Positions 1-8,861 are shown, counted from the stretch's first letter. The stretch: DNA of 32,754 nt from Hyphomicrobiales bacterium (GCA_027065555.1 JAMONS010000077.1:1-32754); one strand, 5' to 3'. The notes: generated by a model not told the origin, from the letters alone. Numbers and translations: made by a program.

Positions 1-543
1 AATATGGGTATGTGTGCCAACTACTAATGAGGCTCTGCCATCTAAAAAATGCCCCATTGCCTGAATTTCTGAAGTTGCCTCCACGTGAAAATCAACTATT
101 ATTGCGTCCGCCATTTCACCTAAGGGGCATTGCGCTATGGCTTCTTCAATCGCTAAAAACGGGCAATCTATTGGGTTCATAAATACTCGCCCCAAACCCT
201 GCACAACCAAAACTTGCTTACCGTTTTTTGCCGCAACCAAAGTCGCACCACGTCCCGGTGTTCCTTTTGCCATATTTATTGGGCGCACTAGGTTTTGCTC
301 TCTGGCGATAAAGCCTAATGTTTCTTTTTGATCCCACGCATGATCACCTAATGTTACTACATCAGCACCAGCCGCCAATAATTCATTATAATGTTTTTCA
401 GTTAATCCACGCCCATGCGACGCATTTTCGCCATTTATAATCACGCAATCCAAAGCTAATTGCTCAATCAATGAGGGTAATCTCTCACTAATGGCATTGC
501 GCCCTGCTTTGCCAACCACATCGCCCAAAAATAAAATCCGCAT
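1..543 (-). CDS. YmdB/TIGR00282-family metallophosphoesterase (C-terminus cut by window edge)
   Basis: Reading the minus strand from the ATG at 543 gives 181 codons open to base 1, so the C-terminus lies outside the window. The protein begins MRILFLGDVVGKAGR and keeps the family's metal-binding landmarks: GDVVG near residue 8, GENASHGRG, GDHAWD (usually GNHTWD), DFHVEATSE and GTHTHI. YmdB-type enzymes are dinuclear-metal phosphodiesterases; the Bacillus member hydrolyses 2',3'-cyclic nucleotides. That is family knowledge and the substrate here is unknown. Its ATG overlaps the stop of the upstream cyclo-ligase gene by one base (TAATG), so the two are probably translationally coupled. The cyclo-ligase/YmdB pairing is, from memory, common in rhizobia. 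Confidence is high for the family and moderate for the activity. Confidence 0.88.
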   Translation of the reverse strand, partial: MRILFLGDVVGKAGRNAISERLPSLIEQLALDCVIINGENASHGRGLTEKHYNELLAAGADVVTLGDHAWDQKETLGFIAREQNLVRPINMAKGTPGRGATLVAAKNGKQVLVVQGLGRVFMNPIDCPFLAIEEAIAQCPLGEMADAIIVDFHVEATSEIQAMGHFLDGRASLVVGTHTHI

Positions 544-1109
544 TAAAATTTTCTCACTTCTTTTTCACTGACCAAATAATCAAGCGGCATATCATGGCTT
601 TCATATTCAATACTCTCAACTTCTTGCACGCTATAGGCATATCCAACCAATAAAGGCTTTTTATCCATTTGGGCAATAGTCCTATCATAATAACCCTTGC
701 CATAACCAAGCCTGTTGCCACTTTTATCAAACGCCACCAGCGGCATAATAATAATATCTGGCACTAAAATTGGTGCACTCTCATTTGGTGCTTTTATATC
801 ATGCGCTCCTGCAATTAACTCATCGCCCCTTTGCCAAGCCCTAAATATCATTGGCTGATTATTCTCAATCACACTAGGCAGGCATATTTTCTTATTCTTT
901 GCCCATAATTTTTCAACAAGTGGCAAAACTTTAAGTTCATTATTCATTGCGTAATAAGCGGCAATGATATTTTGCCTTTCAAGGGGAATGTTTTGTAGAA
1001 AATTATCAGCAGCCTGAGTTGCCGCTTGTTGCATAAAGCTTAAAGAAAGCGCCGCACGTTTTGCTTTTGCTTTATTACGCAATTCTGATTTATTTATTAT
1101 TTGTCTCAA
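543..1109 (-). CDS. 5-formyltetrahydrofolate cyclo-ligase
   Basis: A 188-residue cytosolic enzyme of the 5-FTHF cyclo-ligase (MTHFS/YgfA) family, which converts 5-formyl-THF plus ATP to 5,10-methenyl-THF. The N-terminal basic segment (KSELRNKAKAKR) and the diagnostic C-terminal motif GNRLGYGKGYYDR are both present, and the length is normal. No ATG lies near the N-terminus: the frame is closed by TGA at 1124-1122, and the first usable start is TTG at 1109, with a weak GAAAG purine run about 11 bases upstream. The next in-frame Met is residue 26, too late for the fold. The TTG lies only about 20 bases past the closing stem of 6S RNA, so the gene is probably read through from the ssrS promoter. 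This ssrS-ygfA arrangement is known in many proteobacteria. It ends in a one-base overlap with the YmdB-like gene. Confidence 0.93.
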   Translation of the reverse strand: MRQIINKSELRNKAKAKRAALSLSFMQQAATQAADNFLQNIPLERQNIIAAYYAMNNELKVLPLVEKLWAKNKKICLPSVIENNQPMIFRAWQRGDELIAGAHDIKAPNESAPILVPDIIIMPLVAFDKSGNRLGYGKGYYDRTIAQMDKKPLLVGYAYSVQEVESIEYESHDMPLDYLVSEKEVRKF

Positions 1110-1124
1110 ATATCTAAACTTTCA

Positions 1125-1271
1125 AAATTGCCGCCTAACCGTTTAGTCTGTAATCTTAAGAAACCTATAGTATAGGTGGGCACCGTATATCCAAACCCAC
1201 GGGTCTGGTCAGGGACAGCTCCCTTAAAGATCGTAAGGCCTAAAGAATGGACTATCACAAATCAGGCAGCA
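1125..1271 (-). ncRNA. ssrS: 6S RNA
   Basis: This gap between zapA and the cyclo-ligase gene is where proteobacteria carry 6S RNA, the RNA that binds sigma-70 RNA polymerase as a promoter mimic. On the minus strand the 5' end TGCTGCCT (1271-1264) pairs with the 3' segment AGGCGGCA (1136-1129) over eight base pairs with one G-U, forming the expected closing stem. Internal blocks resemble the E. coli RNA: a GTCCCTGACC-like segment near 1208-1218, and a 3' ATTACAG...GGCGGCA segment resembling GTTACAGCCTGCGGCGGCA. The length of about 145-150 nt suits alphaproteobacterial 6S RNA. A sigma-70-type promoter is correctly placed just upstream. The exact 3' end is not defined by the sequence. Confidence 0.85.
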
Positions 1272-1276
1272 GTATT

Positions 1277-1305
1277 AATATAGTGCTTTATTTGAATTTT
1301 CGCAA
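1277..1305 (-). promoter_or_regulatory. sigma-70-type promoter of 6S RNA
   Basis: On the minus strand TTGCGA (1305-1300, 4/6 to TTGACA) is followed after exactly 17 bases by TATATT (1282-1277, 5/6 to TATAAT). The predicted start near 1270-1271 coincides with the first base of the 6S closing stem, an independent agreement that supports both calls. Confidence 0.7.
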
Positions 1306-1338
1306 AGGTTGATTTTATTAAAAACGAAATAATAAATA

Positions 1339-1713
1339 TTATGTTCTAGATTTGGTGCTTTTTTCTAAACTATCAGCGACTACTTCAATTTTTCTAGCAA
1401 CATCAGATATGCTTTTTGCAAAGTTTTTTTCTAACTCCAAATGAGCGCCGCCAAGTCTTTCCCCCTGAGAGGTAATTAATTCAAGATCTTGTCGTAATTT
1501 TTCAATTTTTTCTTCGGCTTCACTCAAAGCATCAACCGCTGCAATCCCCGCCATAACAACCAAACGATTATCACCAATTTCACCAAACTCGCCCTTAAAA
1601 CCATCTACAAAACCATTCAAACGCTCACCTAAACTCACTAGTCGGCTTTCTTGACCATCTTCACACGCCATACGGTATTTGCGATCATTTATTTCAATGT
1701 TGACTTCTGACAT
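1339..1713 (-). CDS. zapA: Cell division protein ZapA
   Basis: A 124-residue ZapA-family protein. ZapA binds FtsZ at midcell and promotes protofilament bundling. The N-terminal globular head is clear (VNIEINDRKYRMACEDGQE, then a segment with LGERLN), followed by the conserved VVMAGIAAVDAL stretch and a C-terminal coiled coil rich in Glu, Lys and Leu (about residues 60-115) that mediates tetramerisation. The length is typical for alphaproteobacteria. It begins nine bases after the DUF4164 gene on the same strand, so the two are almost certainly cotranscribed, and it precedes 6S RNA. From memory, the same DUF4164-zapA-ssrS order is common in Hyphomicrobiales. Confidence 0.92.
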   Translation of the reverse strand: MSEVNIEINDRKYRMACEDGQESRLVSLGERLNGFVDGFKGEFGEIGDNRLVVMAGIAAVDALSEAEEKIEKLRQDLELITSQGERLGGAHLELEKNFAKSISDVARKIEVVADSLEKSTKSRT

Positions 1714-1722
1714 AATAAATCC

Positions 1723-2004
1723 CTATTTCACCAACACAGATTTTATAGTTTCCATTGCATCAACAAGACGTAATGAAACCTGCCTAGCAGTTTTATCAAG
1801 CTTTTTTTCTCGCTCTGCAACTTGGTTATATTTAATAGCATATTCGTTTTTTTGTTGCGAGAGTAGCGCAACATCATTTTGCAATTTAGACAAAACTAAT
1901 CCCTGCTCGCTAAAAGCCTCAATGCTTTTTTCAAGCCGTTCCATTGCCCGCTCCATACGCTTATTGGCAACTTCTAAACTATCACTATTATTTATATCAT
2001 CCAT
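1723..2004 (-). CDS. DUF4164 small coiled-coil protein
   Basis: A 93-residue soluble protein that is almost entirely helical. Heptad-like Leu/Met spacing runs from ALEVANKRM-type residues near 9 through to about residue 80, and there is no signal peptide or membrane segment. It matches my recollection of DUF4164, a family of short coiled-coil proteins encoded directly upstream of zapA in rhizobia. The location suggests a role linked to ZapA or the divisome, but no function is established and I infer none beyond that. The start is the ATG at 2004. It is transcribed divergently from tkt, with which it shares a 228-base AT-rich intergenic region. Confidence 0.75.
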   Translation of the reverse strand: MDDINNSDSLEVANKRMERAMERLEKSIEAFSEQGLVLSKLQNDVALLSQQKNEYAIKYNQVAEREKKLDKTARQVSLRLVDAMETIKSVLVK

Positions 2005-2156
2005 TTAACGACCCAATTTTTCGAATCCAAACTTTTGTATACGATATAGTACAAATAAGCCAAATGAAACGTGATTTGGCAATAGTTCAATCAAATCTAT
2101 ACATATTAAACACACAAAATCTTCCACATTGAGCTATAGAAGCCTCCTCAAAACTA

Positions 2157-2184
2157 TTGACTCAACTATCCTACCTGCTATGTG
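2157..2184 (+). promoter_or_regulatory. Candidate promoter of tkt
   Basis: TTGACT (2157-2162, 5/6) is followed by a 16-base spacer and TATGTG (2179-2184, 3/6), ending 48 bases before the tkt ATG. The same divergent region contains TTTGTA (2034-2039) and its reverse complement TACAAA (2050-2055) around a 10-base spacer, which could be an operator or part of the DUF4164/zapA promoter. Nothing else stands out between 2005 and 2232. Confidence 0.4.
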
Positions 2185-2232
2185 TTCGCTTATGAAAATC
2201 AGACATAACAGACAAAAATGTGACGTCCAAAC

Positions 2233-4230
2233 ATGAATCAGATACAAAAAACAAAAAAATCACAAAAAAATATGGCAAACGCTATTCGCATTTTGTCACT
2301 TGATTGTGTTGAAAGAGCAAAAAGCGGGCATTTAGGGCTACCTCTTGGGGCAGCTGATATTGCAACCGTACTTTTTACCAAATTCCTTAAATTTGATCCT
2401 AAAAACCCAAATTGGTTTGATCGAGACAGATTTGTGCTTTCAGCAGGTCATGGCTCAATGTTGCTCTATTCTGCGCTTTATCTATTGGGATATAAAGGCT
2501 CAACCCTTGAAGGCTTAAAAGACTTTCGCCAATTAGGAGCAAAAACCGCTGGCCACCCAGAATTTGGCCATCTCGAGGGGGTTGAAACAACCACAGGGCC
2601 ACTTGGTCAAGGCATTGCAAATGCAGTTGGCATGGCACTATCAGAAGAAAAGCTAAGAGCTGAATTTGGGCAAGAATTAGTTGATCATTATACTTATTGC
2701 TTAATTGGTGATGGTTGCTTGATGGAAGGCATTTCTCATGAAGCCTGTTCATTAGCTGGACATCTAAAACTTAATAAACTCATCGTTTTATGGGACGATA
2801 ATGACATCACGATTGATGGGCATATTTCTCTAGTTGATAGCACTGACCAAAGAGAACGCTTTAAGGCCTATGGCTGGAACGTAATTTCTATTGATGGTCA
2901 TAATGAACAAGAAATTGTTTCAGCTCTAACAAGTGCAAAGCAAAGCGAAAAGCCAACTCTTATTGCTTGTAAAACTATTGCAGGCTTTGGTGCTCCAACA
3001 AAGGCAGGTAAGCCAAAGGCGCATGGCGGCCCTTATGGACAAGAGGAAGCCGCTGGCATTCGTGAAAATCTTGACTGGGAAAATGAGCCATTTGATTTAC
3101 CACAAGATATTGTTGACGCTTGGCGCTTGGCTGGGCTTCGCTCGACCAAGTTACGTGTTAGTTGGGAAAAACAGTTTGAAAAACTAAATGGTGAAAAAGG
3201 GGCTGAGTTTAAGCGCCGCTTGCGTGGAGATATAAGTTCTGATCTTGAGAACGCAATTCTTGAGTTGAAAAAACAATATATCAAAGATATGCCAAATGTT
3301 GCAACTCGCAAAAGTTCACAAATGGCGCTTGAAATTATCAACCCCATTTTAAGCGAAACTATGGGCGGCTCAGCCGATTTAGCTGGCTCAAACCTTACAA
3401 AAACCACAGATATGAGCGATTTTTCTGCTGATGAGCGCTCAGGGCGGTTTATTAATTATGGCGTTCGTGAGCACGCTATGGCAGCTATGATGAACGGCAT
3501 GGCGTTACATGGTGGCCTATTGCCCTATTCTGGCGGATTTTTCATTTTTTCAGATTATGCACGCCCCGCAATTCGCTTGGCCGCATTGATGGAAATTCGC
3601 ACTATTCACGTAATGACTCATGACTCTATTGGAGTTGGCGAAGATGGCCCAACCCACCAGCCAGTTGAACATTTAGCCTCTTTTCGTGCTATGCCAAATA
3701 TCAAGGTCTATCGCCCATGCGATGCCAGTGAAACCGCAGAATGTTGGCAATTAGCTTTGATGGATAAAACTGCACCAGCAATTTTAGCACTTTCTCGTCA
3801 AGGCACAAAAGCAATTCGGGCTGAATTTAGCGAGAAAAATCTTTGTGCCAAAGGCGCATATATTATCATTGGCAATAATGATGCTGATATTGTTATTTTT
3901 GCTAGCGGCACCGAAGTTGCTATTGCGCTTGATGCTTATGAAGAATTAGCCAAACAAGATATTTCAGCACGAGTGGTTTCAGTGCCTTGTTTTGAATTAT
4001 TTTACGCTCAGGACGAAGATTATCAACGCTGTATAAAAGGCGACGCAAAGCTCCGCATCGGCATAGAAGCTGGTGTTCGTCAGGGTTGGGATAGATTACT
4101 TGGGGACAATGGGATATTTATAGGAATGGATAGTTTTGGCGCAAGTGCTCCAGCCAGCAATTTATATCAGCATTTTAACATTAGCGCCGATGCCATTGTT
4201 GATGCAGTAAAACAAAAATTATCAGATTAA
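2233..4230 (+). CDS. tkt: Transketolase
   Basis: A 665-residue thiamine-diphosphate enzyme that transfers two-carbon ketol units in the non-oxidative pentose phosphate pathway. The N-terminal TPP domain has the GDGCLMEG...DDND motif that binds Mg-TPP. The central pyrimidine domain has the catalytic-glutamate motif YGVREHAM, the DSIGVGEDGPTHQPVEHLA block follows, and the C-terminal domain is complete. The usual SGHPG motif near the N-terminus reads SGHLG here; the His is kept. The start is the ATG at 2233. No Shine-Dalgarno is evident, and Met14 (MANAIRILS, where homologues align) is an alternative. It is first in a plus-strand tkt-gap-pgk run, with gap starting 21 bases after its stop. Confidence 0.97.
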   Translation: MNQIQKTKKSQKNMANAIRILSLDCVERAKSGHLGLPLGAADIATVLFTKFLKFDPKNPNWFDRDRFVLSAGHGSMLLYSALYLLGYKGSTLEGLKDFRQLGAKTAGHPEFGHLEGVETTTGPLGQGIANAVGMALSEEKLRAEFGQELVDHYTYCLIGDGCLMEGISHEACSLAGHLKLNKLIVLWDDNDITIDGHISLVDSTDQRERFKAYGWNVISIDGHNEQEIVSALTSAKQSEKPTLIACKTIAGFGAPTKAGKPKAHGGPYGQEEAAGIRENLDWENEPFDLPQDIVDAWRLAGLRSTKLRVSWEKQFEKLNGEKGAEFKRRLRGDISSDLENAILELKKQYIKDMPNVATRKSSQMALEIINPILSETMGGSADLAGSNLTKTTDMSDFSADERSGRFINYGVREHAMAAMMNGMALHGGLLPYSGGFFIFSDYARPAIRLAALMEIRTIHVMTHDSIGVGEDGPTHQPVEHLASFRAMPNIKVYRPCDASETAECWQLALMDKTAPAILALSRQGTKAIRAEFSEKNLCAKGAYIIIGNNDADIVIFASGTEVAIALDAYEELAKQDISARVVSVPCFELFYAQDEDYQRCIKGDAKLRIGIEAGVRQGWDRLLGDNGIFIGMDSFGASAPASNLYQHFNISADAIVDAVKQKLSD

Positions 4231-4251
4231 AAAAAATATAAGGAAAACATC

Positions 4252-5262
4252 ATGACAATAAATGTTGCTATTAACGGATTTGGCCGAATTGGGCGCAATA
4301 TTTTGCGTGCCATTATTGAAGAAGGCCGCACCGATATTAAAGTGGTTGCGATTAATGATTTAGGGCCTGTTGAAACTAACGCACATTTATTTCGCTATGA
4401 TTCAGTGCATGGTAAATTTAATGGTGAAGTAAAAGTTGATGGCGATAGCATTGATGTTGGGCATGGGCCAATTAAAGTATTTGCTATTCGTGATCCTAAA
4501 GCCCTACCTTGGGGCGAGTTAGATGTTGATATTGCGCTTGAATGTACTGGTATTTTTTCAGCACGTGACAAAGCGGCGTTTCATCTTGAAGCTGGTGCAA
4601 AACGTGTGCTGGTTTCAGCTCCTTCTGCTGGTGCTGATTTAACCGTTGTTATGGGTGTTAATGATGAGCTTATTTCAAGCGAGCATTTAGTTATTTCCAA
4701 TGCATCTTGCACCACAAATTGCCTTGCGCCATTAGCTAAAATCCTAAACGATAGCGTGGGCATTGAGCATGGTTTCATGACAACAATCCATGCCTATACT
4801 GGTGATCAGCCAACGCTTGATACAATGCACTCCGATCTTTATCGTTCCCGTGCAGCAGCACTTTCTATGATACCAACTTCAACAGGAGCGGCAAAAGCCG
4901 TTGGTCTAGTATTACCAGAATTAATTGGAAAATTAGATGGCTCTTCGGTTCGTGTGCCAACTCCAAATGTTTCATTGGTTGATCTGTCATTTGTTGCCAA
5001 TAAAAACACAAGCACTGATGAAATAAATCAAATAGCCAAAGATGCCGCCAATAGCTCTCGCTTAAAGGGCATTTTTGATTATGATGAAGAGGCAAAGGTT
5101 TCTATTGATTTTAACCATGACCCGCACTCCTCAAATTTTGCACCAGCGCAAACCAAAGTAATAGGCAAGCGATTTGTACGAGTAGTAAGCTGGTATGATA
5201 ATGAATGGGGCTTTTCTAACCGCATGATTGATGTGGCCGTTGCGATTGGCAAAACACTTTAA
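4252..5262 (+). CDS. gap: Glyceraldehyde-3-phosphate dehydrogenase, type I
   Basis: A 336-residue homotetramer-forming GAPDH that converts glyceraldehyde-3-phosphate plus NAD and phosphate to 1,3-bisphosphoglycerate. The Rossmann motif [10 protein letters not shown] is at the N-terminus, with AIND at the end of beta-2, where the Asp favours NAD over NADP. The catalytic signature ASCTTNC places the nucleophile at Cys153. The C-terminal [12 protein letters not shown] is intact. The ATG at 4252 has an AAGGA ribosome-binding site about 7-8 bases upstream. The gene follows tkt by 21 bases and ends in a strong hairpin terminator, so pgk further on probably needs its own promoter or read-through. 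Confidence 0.97.
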   Translation: MTINVAINGFGRIGRNILRAIIEEGRTDIKVVAINDLGPVETNAHLFRYDSVHGKFNGEVKVDGDSIDVGHGPIKVFAIRDPKALPWGELDVDIALECTGIFSARDKAAFHLEAGAKRVLVSAPSAGADLTVVMGVNDELISSEHLVISNASCTTNCLAPLAKILNDSVGIEHGFMTTIHAYTGDQPTLDTMHSDLYRSRAAALSMIPTSTGAAKAVGLVLPELIGKLDGSSVRVPTPNVSLVDLSFVANKNTSTDEINQIAKDAANSSRLKGIFDYDEEAKVSIDFNHDPHSSNFAPAQTKVIGKRFVRVVSWYDNEWGFSNRMIDVAVAIGKTL

Positions 5263-5289
5263 TAATTAAATTACTAAACATTACTTTCT

Positions 5290-5321
5290 AAGGGGCAGGT
5301 TAAAAAATCTGCCCCTTTTGT
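5290..5321 (+). terminator. Rho-independent terminator after gap
   Basis: A nine-base perfect stem (AAGGGGCAG at 5290-5298 with CTGCCCCTT at 5309-5317) has a ten-base A/T loop and runs into a short T-rich tail. It sits 28 bases after the gap stop codon, in the tkt-gap direction. Confidence 0.85.
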
Positions 5322-5398
5322 TTGAATTATTCTTATAAAACTTATAGACTATATTTAAGAGTCGTTTTTTAAGAATTACGAACCATACGGAGCACATT

Positions 5399-6613
5399 AT
5401 GTATAATTTACCTAATCTTGATGATGTAAGCCTTAGACACAAAAATGTATTGGTTCGGGTAGATTTTAACTTACCAATTATGAACGGCAAGGTAACTGAT
5501 AGCACTAGGGTTTCTCGCTCTGTGCCTACCATTCGAGATATTATAAAAATGAATGGCAAGGCTATTTTACTCTCTCACTTTTCTCGCCCCAATGGACAAA
5601 TAGTTCCTAAAATGTCGCTTGAGCAGGTAGTTAGTGCCGTTGAAAAGGTTCTTAATCATAAGGTTATTTTCATAAAAACCGATTGGAATGATGTTAGCGA
5701 GGCTAAAAAAATAATTGATAATGCACCGCTTGGCTCGGTCTTTTTAATGGAAAATACCCGTTTTCATGAGGGTGAAGAAAAAAATGATGGGGAGCTAGCT
5801 AAGCATATGGCAAGTTTGGGCGAAATATATGTCAATGATGCTTTTTCAGCAAGCCATCGTGCCCATGCCTCAACTGAGGGCATAGCGCATTTATTGCCCT
5901 CCTATGCAGGGCGAGCTATGCAAAAAGAACTTAGAGCGCTCTCTTCTGGCCTAGATAAGCCGAGCCACCCAGTGATTGCCATAATTGGTGGGGCAAAAGT
6001 TTCTAGTAAAATCGATTTAATAGAAAACCTACTTAAAAAAGTTGATGGCTTAGTTATTGGCGGTGGCATGGCAAATACTTTTCTTTATGCAATGGGAATA
6101 GGCATTGGTAATTCTTTATGCGAGCGAGATCTAGCAGGCATTGCTAATAAAATTATGGATAAGGCCGATAAAGAACATTGTGCAATAATTCTACCAATCG
6201 ATGCAAATGTTGCTTGGGAGTTTAAGGCAAATGCCAAACATCGCTTTTATGGACTTGATGCTATTGATCCAAATGGCATGATTTTAGATATTGGCCCAGC
6301 CTCCATTGAGCGCATTAAAGGGGCGATTGATGAAGCAAAAACAATTATTTGGAATGGCCCTTTAGGGGCATTTGAATATGAGCCATTTGATGCTGGAACT
6401 GTTGAAATAGCAAAACATGTTGCCAAACGTACCAAATTTAATGGTTTGGTTTCAGTTGCAGGAGGCGGCGATACAGTGGCAGCACTTGCAAAAGCTGGTG
6501 TTAGTGATGAGTTCACTTATATTTCAACCGCTGGGGGGGCTTTTCTTGAATGGATGGAAGGCAAGCCATTACCAGCTATTGAGGCATTAAAAGCGGCTCG
6601 AGATAAAAATTAG
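5399..6613 (+). CDS. pgk: Phosphoglycerate kinase
   Basis: A 404-residue monomeric kinase that makes ATP from 1,3-bisphosphoglycerate. The N-lobe substrate motif VRVDFNLPI is present, as are SHFSRPNG, the MENTRFHEGEE block, and the nucleotide-side motifs IIGGAKVSSK, WNGPLGAFE and the STAGGAFLEW loop (STGGGA in many bacteria). The length is normal. The ATG at 5399 has GGAG about nine bases upstream. A terminator after gap separates it from the tkt-gap transcript. In rhizobia an aldolase gene often follows pgk; here only 54 non-coding bases separate it from the ThiE-like gene, so fba must be elsewhere. Confidence 0.97.
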   Translation: MYNLPNLDDVSLRHKNVLVRVDFNLPIMNGKVTDSTRVSRSVPTIRDIIKMNGKAILLSHFSRPNGQIVPKMSLEQVVSAVEKVLNHKVIFIKTDWNDVSEAKKIIDNAPLGSVFLMENTRFHEGEEKNDGELAKHMASLGEIYVNDAFSASHRAHASTEGIAHLLPSYAGRAMQKELRALSSGLDKPSHPVIAIIGGAKVSSKIDLIENLLKKVDGLVIGGGMANTFLYAMGIGIGNSLCERDLAGIANKIMDKADKEHCAIILPIDANVAWEFKANAKHRFYGLDAIDPNGMILDIGPASIERIKGAIDEAKTIIWNGPLGAFEYEPFDAGTVEIAKHVAKRTKFNGLVSVAGGGDTVAALAKAGVSDEFTYISTAGGAFLEWMEGKPLPAIEALKAARDKN

Positions 6614-6667
6614 GCCTATTGCAAAAAAATCTAAGTTTAGCCAATATTTAGAGCTTTAAGATATTTC

Positions 6668-7234
6668 ATGGATCAACAAATATTTATCATAATTCCAGCA
6701 AATGGAAAAATTAAGCAGCTTTCGCAAACTATTGCTGAATTGCTTAACAGCGTTCCAGTTGCTGCTTTATTATTATCTAAAGGACAAAAGCTACCAGAAT
6801 ATGAGAGCATCGCAAAACAAATACTACCAATAACAAAAGCGCATGATTGTGCCTTATTATTGGATAATGAGCCAGTTTTGGCAAAAAAAATTGGCGCTGA
6901 TGGCGTTCATATTAATGGAGATATAAAGCTCATTAAAGCGGCTCTTGAGGAATTAAAGCCTGATCTGATAGTTGGTGCTGGCAATATCACTAACAAACAT
7001 GAAGCGATGGAAAAAGGCGAATTGGGCGTTGATTATGTGTTTTTTGCTAAAATCGATGCAAATGAAGATAATAGTCTTGATTTAGCTAATTGGTGGGCAC
7101 AAACATTTGAAGTACCAGCAATTTATAATATTAAGAATAAAAATTTGAACAATAATCCGCAAACTGAATTTTTGGCGTTTAATTTCAATGATTTTTCAAG
7201 TGCAAAAGAAATGATAGAGTTTTTATCAAAATGA
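6668..7234 (+). CDS. ThiE/TenI-like TIM-barrel protein
   Basis: A 188-residue cytosolic protein resembling thiamine-phosphate synthase and TenI. Recognisable parts are a central CALLLDNEP stretch, IGADGVHINGD (compare GADGVHLGQ in ThiE), LIVGAGNITNKHEA and DYVFFAKID. The loop that grips pyrophosphate in true ThiE (GPVFPT-TK type) is not visible: the corresponding place reads FFAKIDANE. Authentic thiamine-phosphate synthase activity is therefore doubtful, and I use no gene symbol. The protein is also shorter than typical ThiE (about 205-220 residues). Its stop overlaps the start of the Sel1 gene by four bases (ATGA), indicating coupling. It may belong to the ThiE-like family that sits after pgk/fba in rhizobia. 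Confidence 0.72.
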   Translation: MDQQIFIIIPANGKIKQLSQTIAELLNSVPVAALLLSKGQKLPEYESIAKQILPITKAHDCALLLDNEPVLAKKIGADGVHINGDIKLIKAALEELKPDLIVGAGNITNKHEAMEKGELGVDYVFFAKIDANEDNSLDLANWWAQTFEVPAIYNIKNKNLNNNPQTEFLAFNFNDFSSAKEMIEFLSK

Positions 7235-8199
7235 AATTATTTTTATCAAAAATCCTAGTGATTATTCTTACTCCTTTTTTTATATTTTCAACAGCACAAG
7301 CTAATGAAGACATAAGTGAAGCAAGTAAAATCTCGCAAGAAATTTTTGGTCCACGTGTGCCAATAGATAAAGCATATGGCGCATTTCAGCGTGGCTTTTT
7401 CTTAACGGCATTACAACTAGCTCTGCCACGAGCAGAGCTAGGAGAAGCATCAGCGCAAACCCTAATAGCGCAAATCTATGCCAATGGATTAGGCGTTGCA
7501 AAAAACTCAGCCCTTGCCGCAAATTGGTATATGTTAGCAGATAAAACAGGCGATATTAACGCAACATTTGAATTAGCTCTACTTTATCAAGCAGGAGAAG
7601 GTGTGCCAAAAAACCGTGAAAAAGCAGCGCAATTATTCAAAAAAGCCGCAGATTTAGGCCATATAGAAGCAATCTATAATCTCGCTATATTACATGTTGA
7701 GGGCAAATATGTTTTACCAGACCTATCATTAGCTGCAAATTTACTAAAAATAGCTGCAAATTACGGAATTTCTGAAGCGCAATATGATTATGGAATTATG
7801 TTAATTGAAGGTGCTGGAATTGCCCCAGATATTAAAGCTGGAGCAAATCAAATTAGACTAGCGGCAAATAATGGACTAAGCGCCGCACAGGTAGAATATG
7901 CAACTCTTCTATATCTTGGCAAAGGAGTTGAGCGCAATCTTAAACAAGCAATAATTTATTATCAAACCGCCGCCCAAAACGGTAATCCTGTTGCACAAAA
8001 TAGGTTAGCGAAATTATTAGCGATTGGTGAGGGGATTGAACTAAACCAACAACAAGCCGCTATGTGGCGCTCTTTAGCAAGAAGGCAAGGGTTAATTGAT
8101 AAAAGCCTTGATAGATTATTGGTTTCAATAAATGCAGATGATTTAGCAAAAGCAGAAGAAATGGCTCGTTTTTGGCCAAACCCTCCCCCTAAAAATTAA
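7231..8199 (+). CDS. Secreted Sel1-repeat (TPR-like) protein
   Basis: A 322-residue protein with a clear signal peptide (basic start, hydrophobic stretch to about residue 20, probable cleavage after AQA near residue 24). After a 45-residue lead-in there are about six Sel1-like repeats of roughly 36 residues. Each shows the A...LA..Y..G.GV..N...A...Y..AA..G pattern, between about residues 65 and 285. Such alpha-solenoids mediate protein-protein contacts; family members include exopolysaccharide and cell-envelope regulators, but the partner here cannot be read from the sequence. It overlaps the ThiE-like gene by four bases and lies 98 bases upstream of efp. Confidence 0.85.
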   Translation: MKLFLSKILVIILTPFFIFSTAQANEDISEASKISQEIFGPRVPIDKAYGAFQRGFFLTALQLALPRAELGEASAQTLIAQIYANGLGVAKNSALAANWYMLADKTGDINATFELALLYQAGEGVPKNREKAAQLFKKAADLGHIEAIYNLAILHVEGKYVLPDLSLAANLLKIAANYGISEAQYDYGIMLIEGAGIAPDIKAGANQIRLAANNGLSAAQVEYATLLYLGKGVERNLKQAIIYYQTAAQNGNPVAQNRLAKLLAIGEGIELNQQQAAMWRSLARRQGLIDKSLDRLLVSINADDLAKAEEMARFWPNPPPKN

Positions 8200-8297
8200 C
8201 CTCATTACTTATCCTATATAAATATATTCTTATCACTGGTTGATATTGTCCTTTATTTAAGGCAAAAGCCAGATAGAACATAAAAAAGAAGTAAAAA

Positions 8298-8861
8298 ATG
8301 AAAATAAATGGCAATGAAATTCGCCCCTCAAATGTAATTGAACATAATGGGCGCTTATGGGTCGCAGTTAAAGTAAATCATGTAAAACCTGGAAAAGGTG
8401 GCGCTTATGCTCAGGTTGAACTTAAAGATATAGTTTCCGGCACTAAGTTAAATCAGCGTTTTCGCTCAGCTGAAACAGTTGAAAAAGTTCGCCTTGAGCA
8501 AAAAAAGTTCCAATTCTTATATGAACAAGGTGATATGCTTGTTTTTATGGATTTAGAAACCTATGAACAACTTGAGCTTTCAAGTGAATTTGTTGGTGAT
8601 AAGGTTGCGTTTTTACAAGATGGCATGAACGTTCAGGTTGAACTTTATGAAGAAAAACCACTTGGCATTGCTTTGCCGCAAAATGTGATTTTAGAAGTTA
8701 CTGAAACAGAGCCCGTAGTTAAAGGGCAGACGGCGGCCAATTCATTTAAGCCTGCGATTTTAGAAAATGGTGTTAAAGTTATGGTGCCACCATTTGTTAA
8801 TCAGGGCGAAAAAATTGTCGTTGATACGCAAGAAGTTACTTATTTACGTCGTTCAGATTAG
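8298..8861 (+). CDS. efp: Translation elongation factor P
   Basis: A 187-residue, three-domain beta-barrel factor that enters the ribosomal E site and relieves stalling at polyproline. The domain I loop KPGKGGA places the modifiable lysine at Lys33, equivalent to E. coli Lys34, so beta-lysylation by EpmA/EpmB is plausible, although neither gene is in the window. The C-terminal signature region ([19 protein letters not shown]) and the ending TYLRR are intact. The ATG at 8298 has an AAGAAG purine run just upstream. It is followed after 29 bases by the inositol-monophosphatase-family gene on the same strand, an efp neighbour I recall in rhizobia. Confidence 0.96.
   Translation: MKINGNEIRPSNVIEHNGRLWVAVKVNHVKPGKGGAYAQVELKDIVSGTKLNQRFRSAETVEKVRLEQKKFQFLYEQGDMLVFMDLETYEQLELSSEFVGDKVAFLQDGMNVQVELYEEKPLGIALPQNVILEVTETEPVVKGQTAANSFKPAILENGVKVMVPPFVNQGEKIVVDTQEVTYLRRSD

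Noticed and set aside
137-331. 64-codon plus-strand frame at the window start
   Set aside because: Antisense to the YmdB-like phosphoesterase, whose conserved motifs run through the same bases.
5281-5559. 92-codon minus-strand frame over the gap-pgk gap
   Set aside because: It crosses the gap terminator and the pgk start, and the product shows no domain or conserved pattern.
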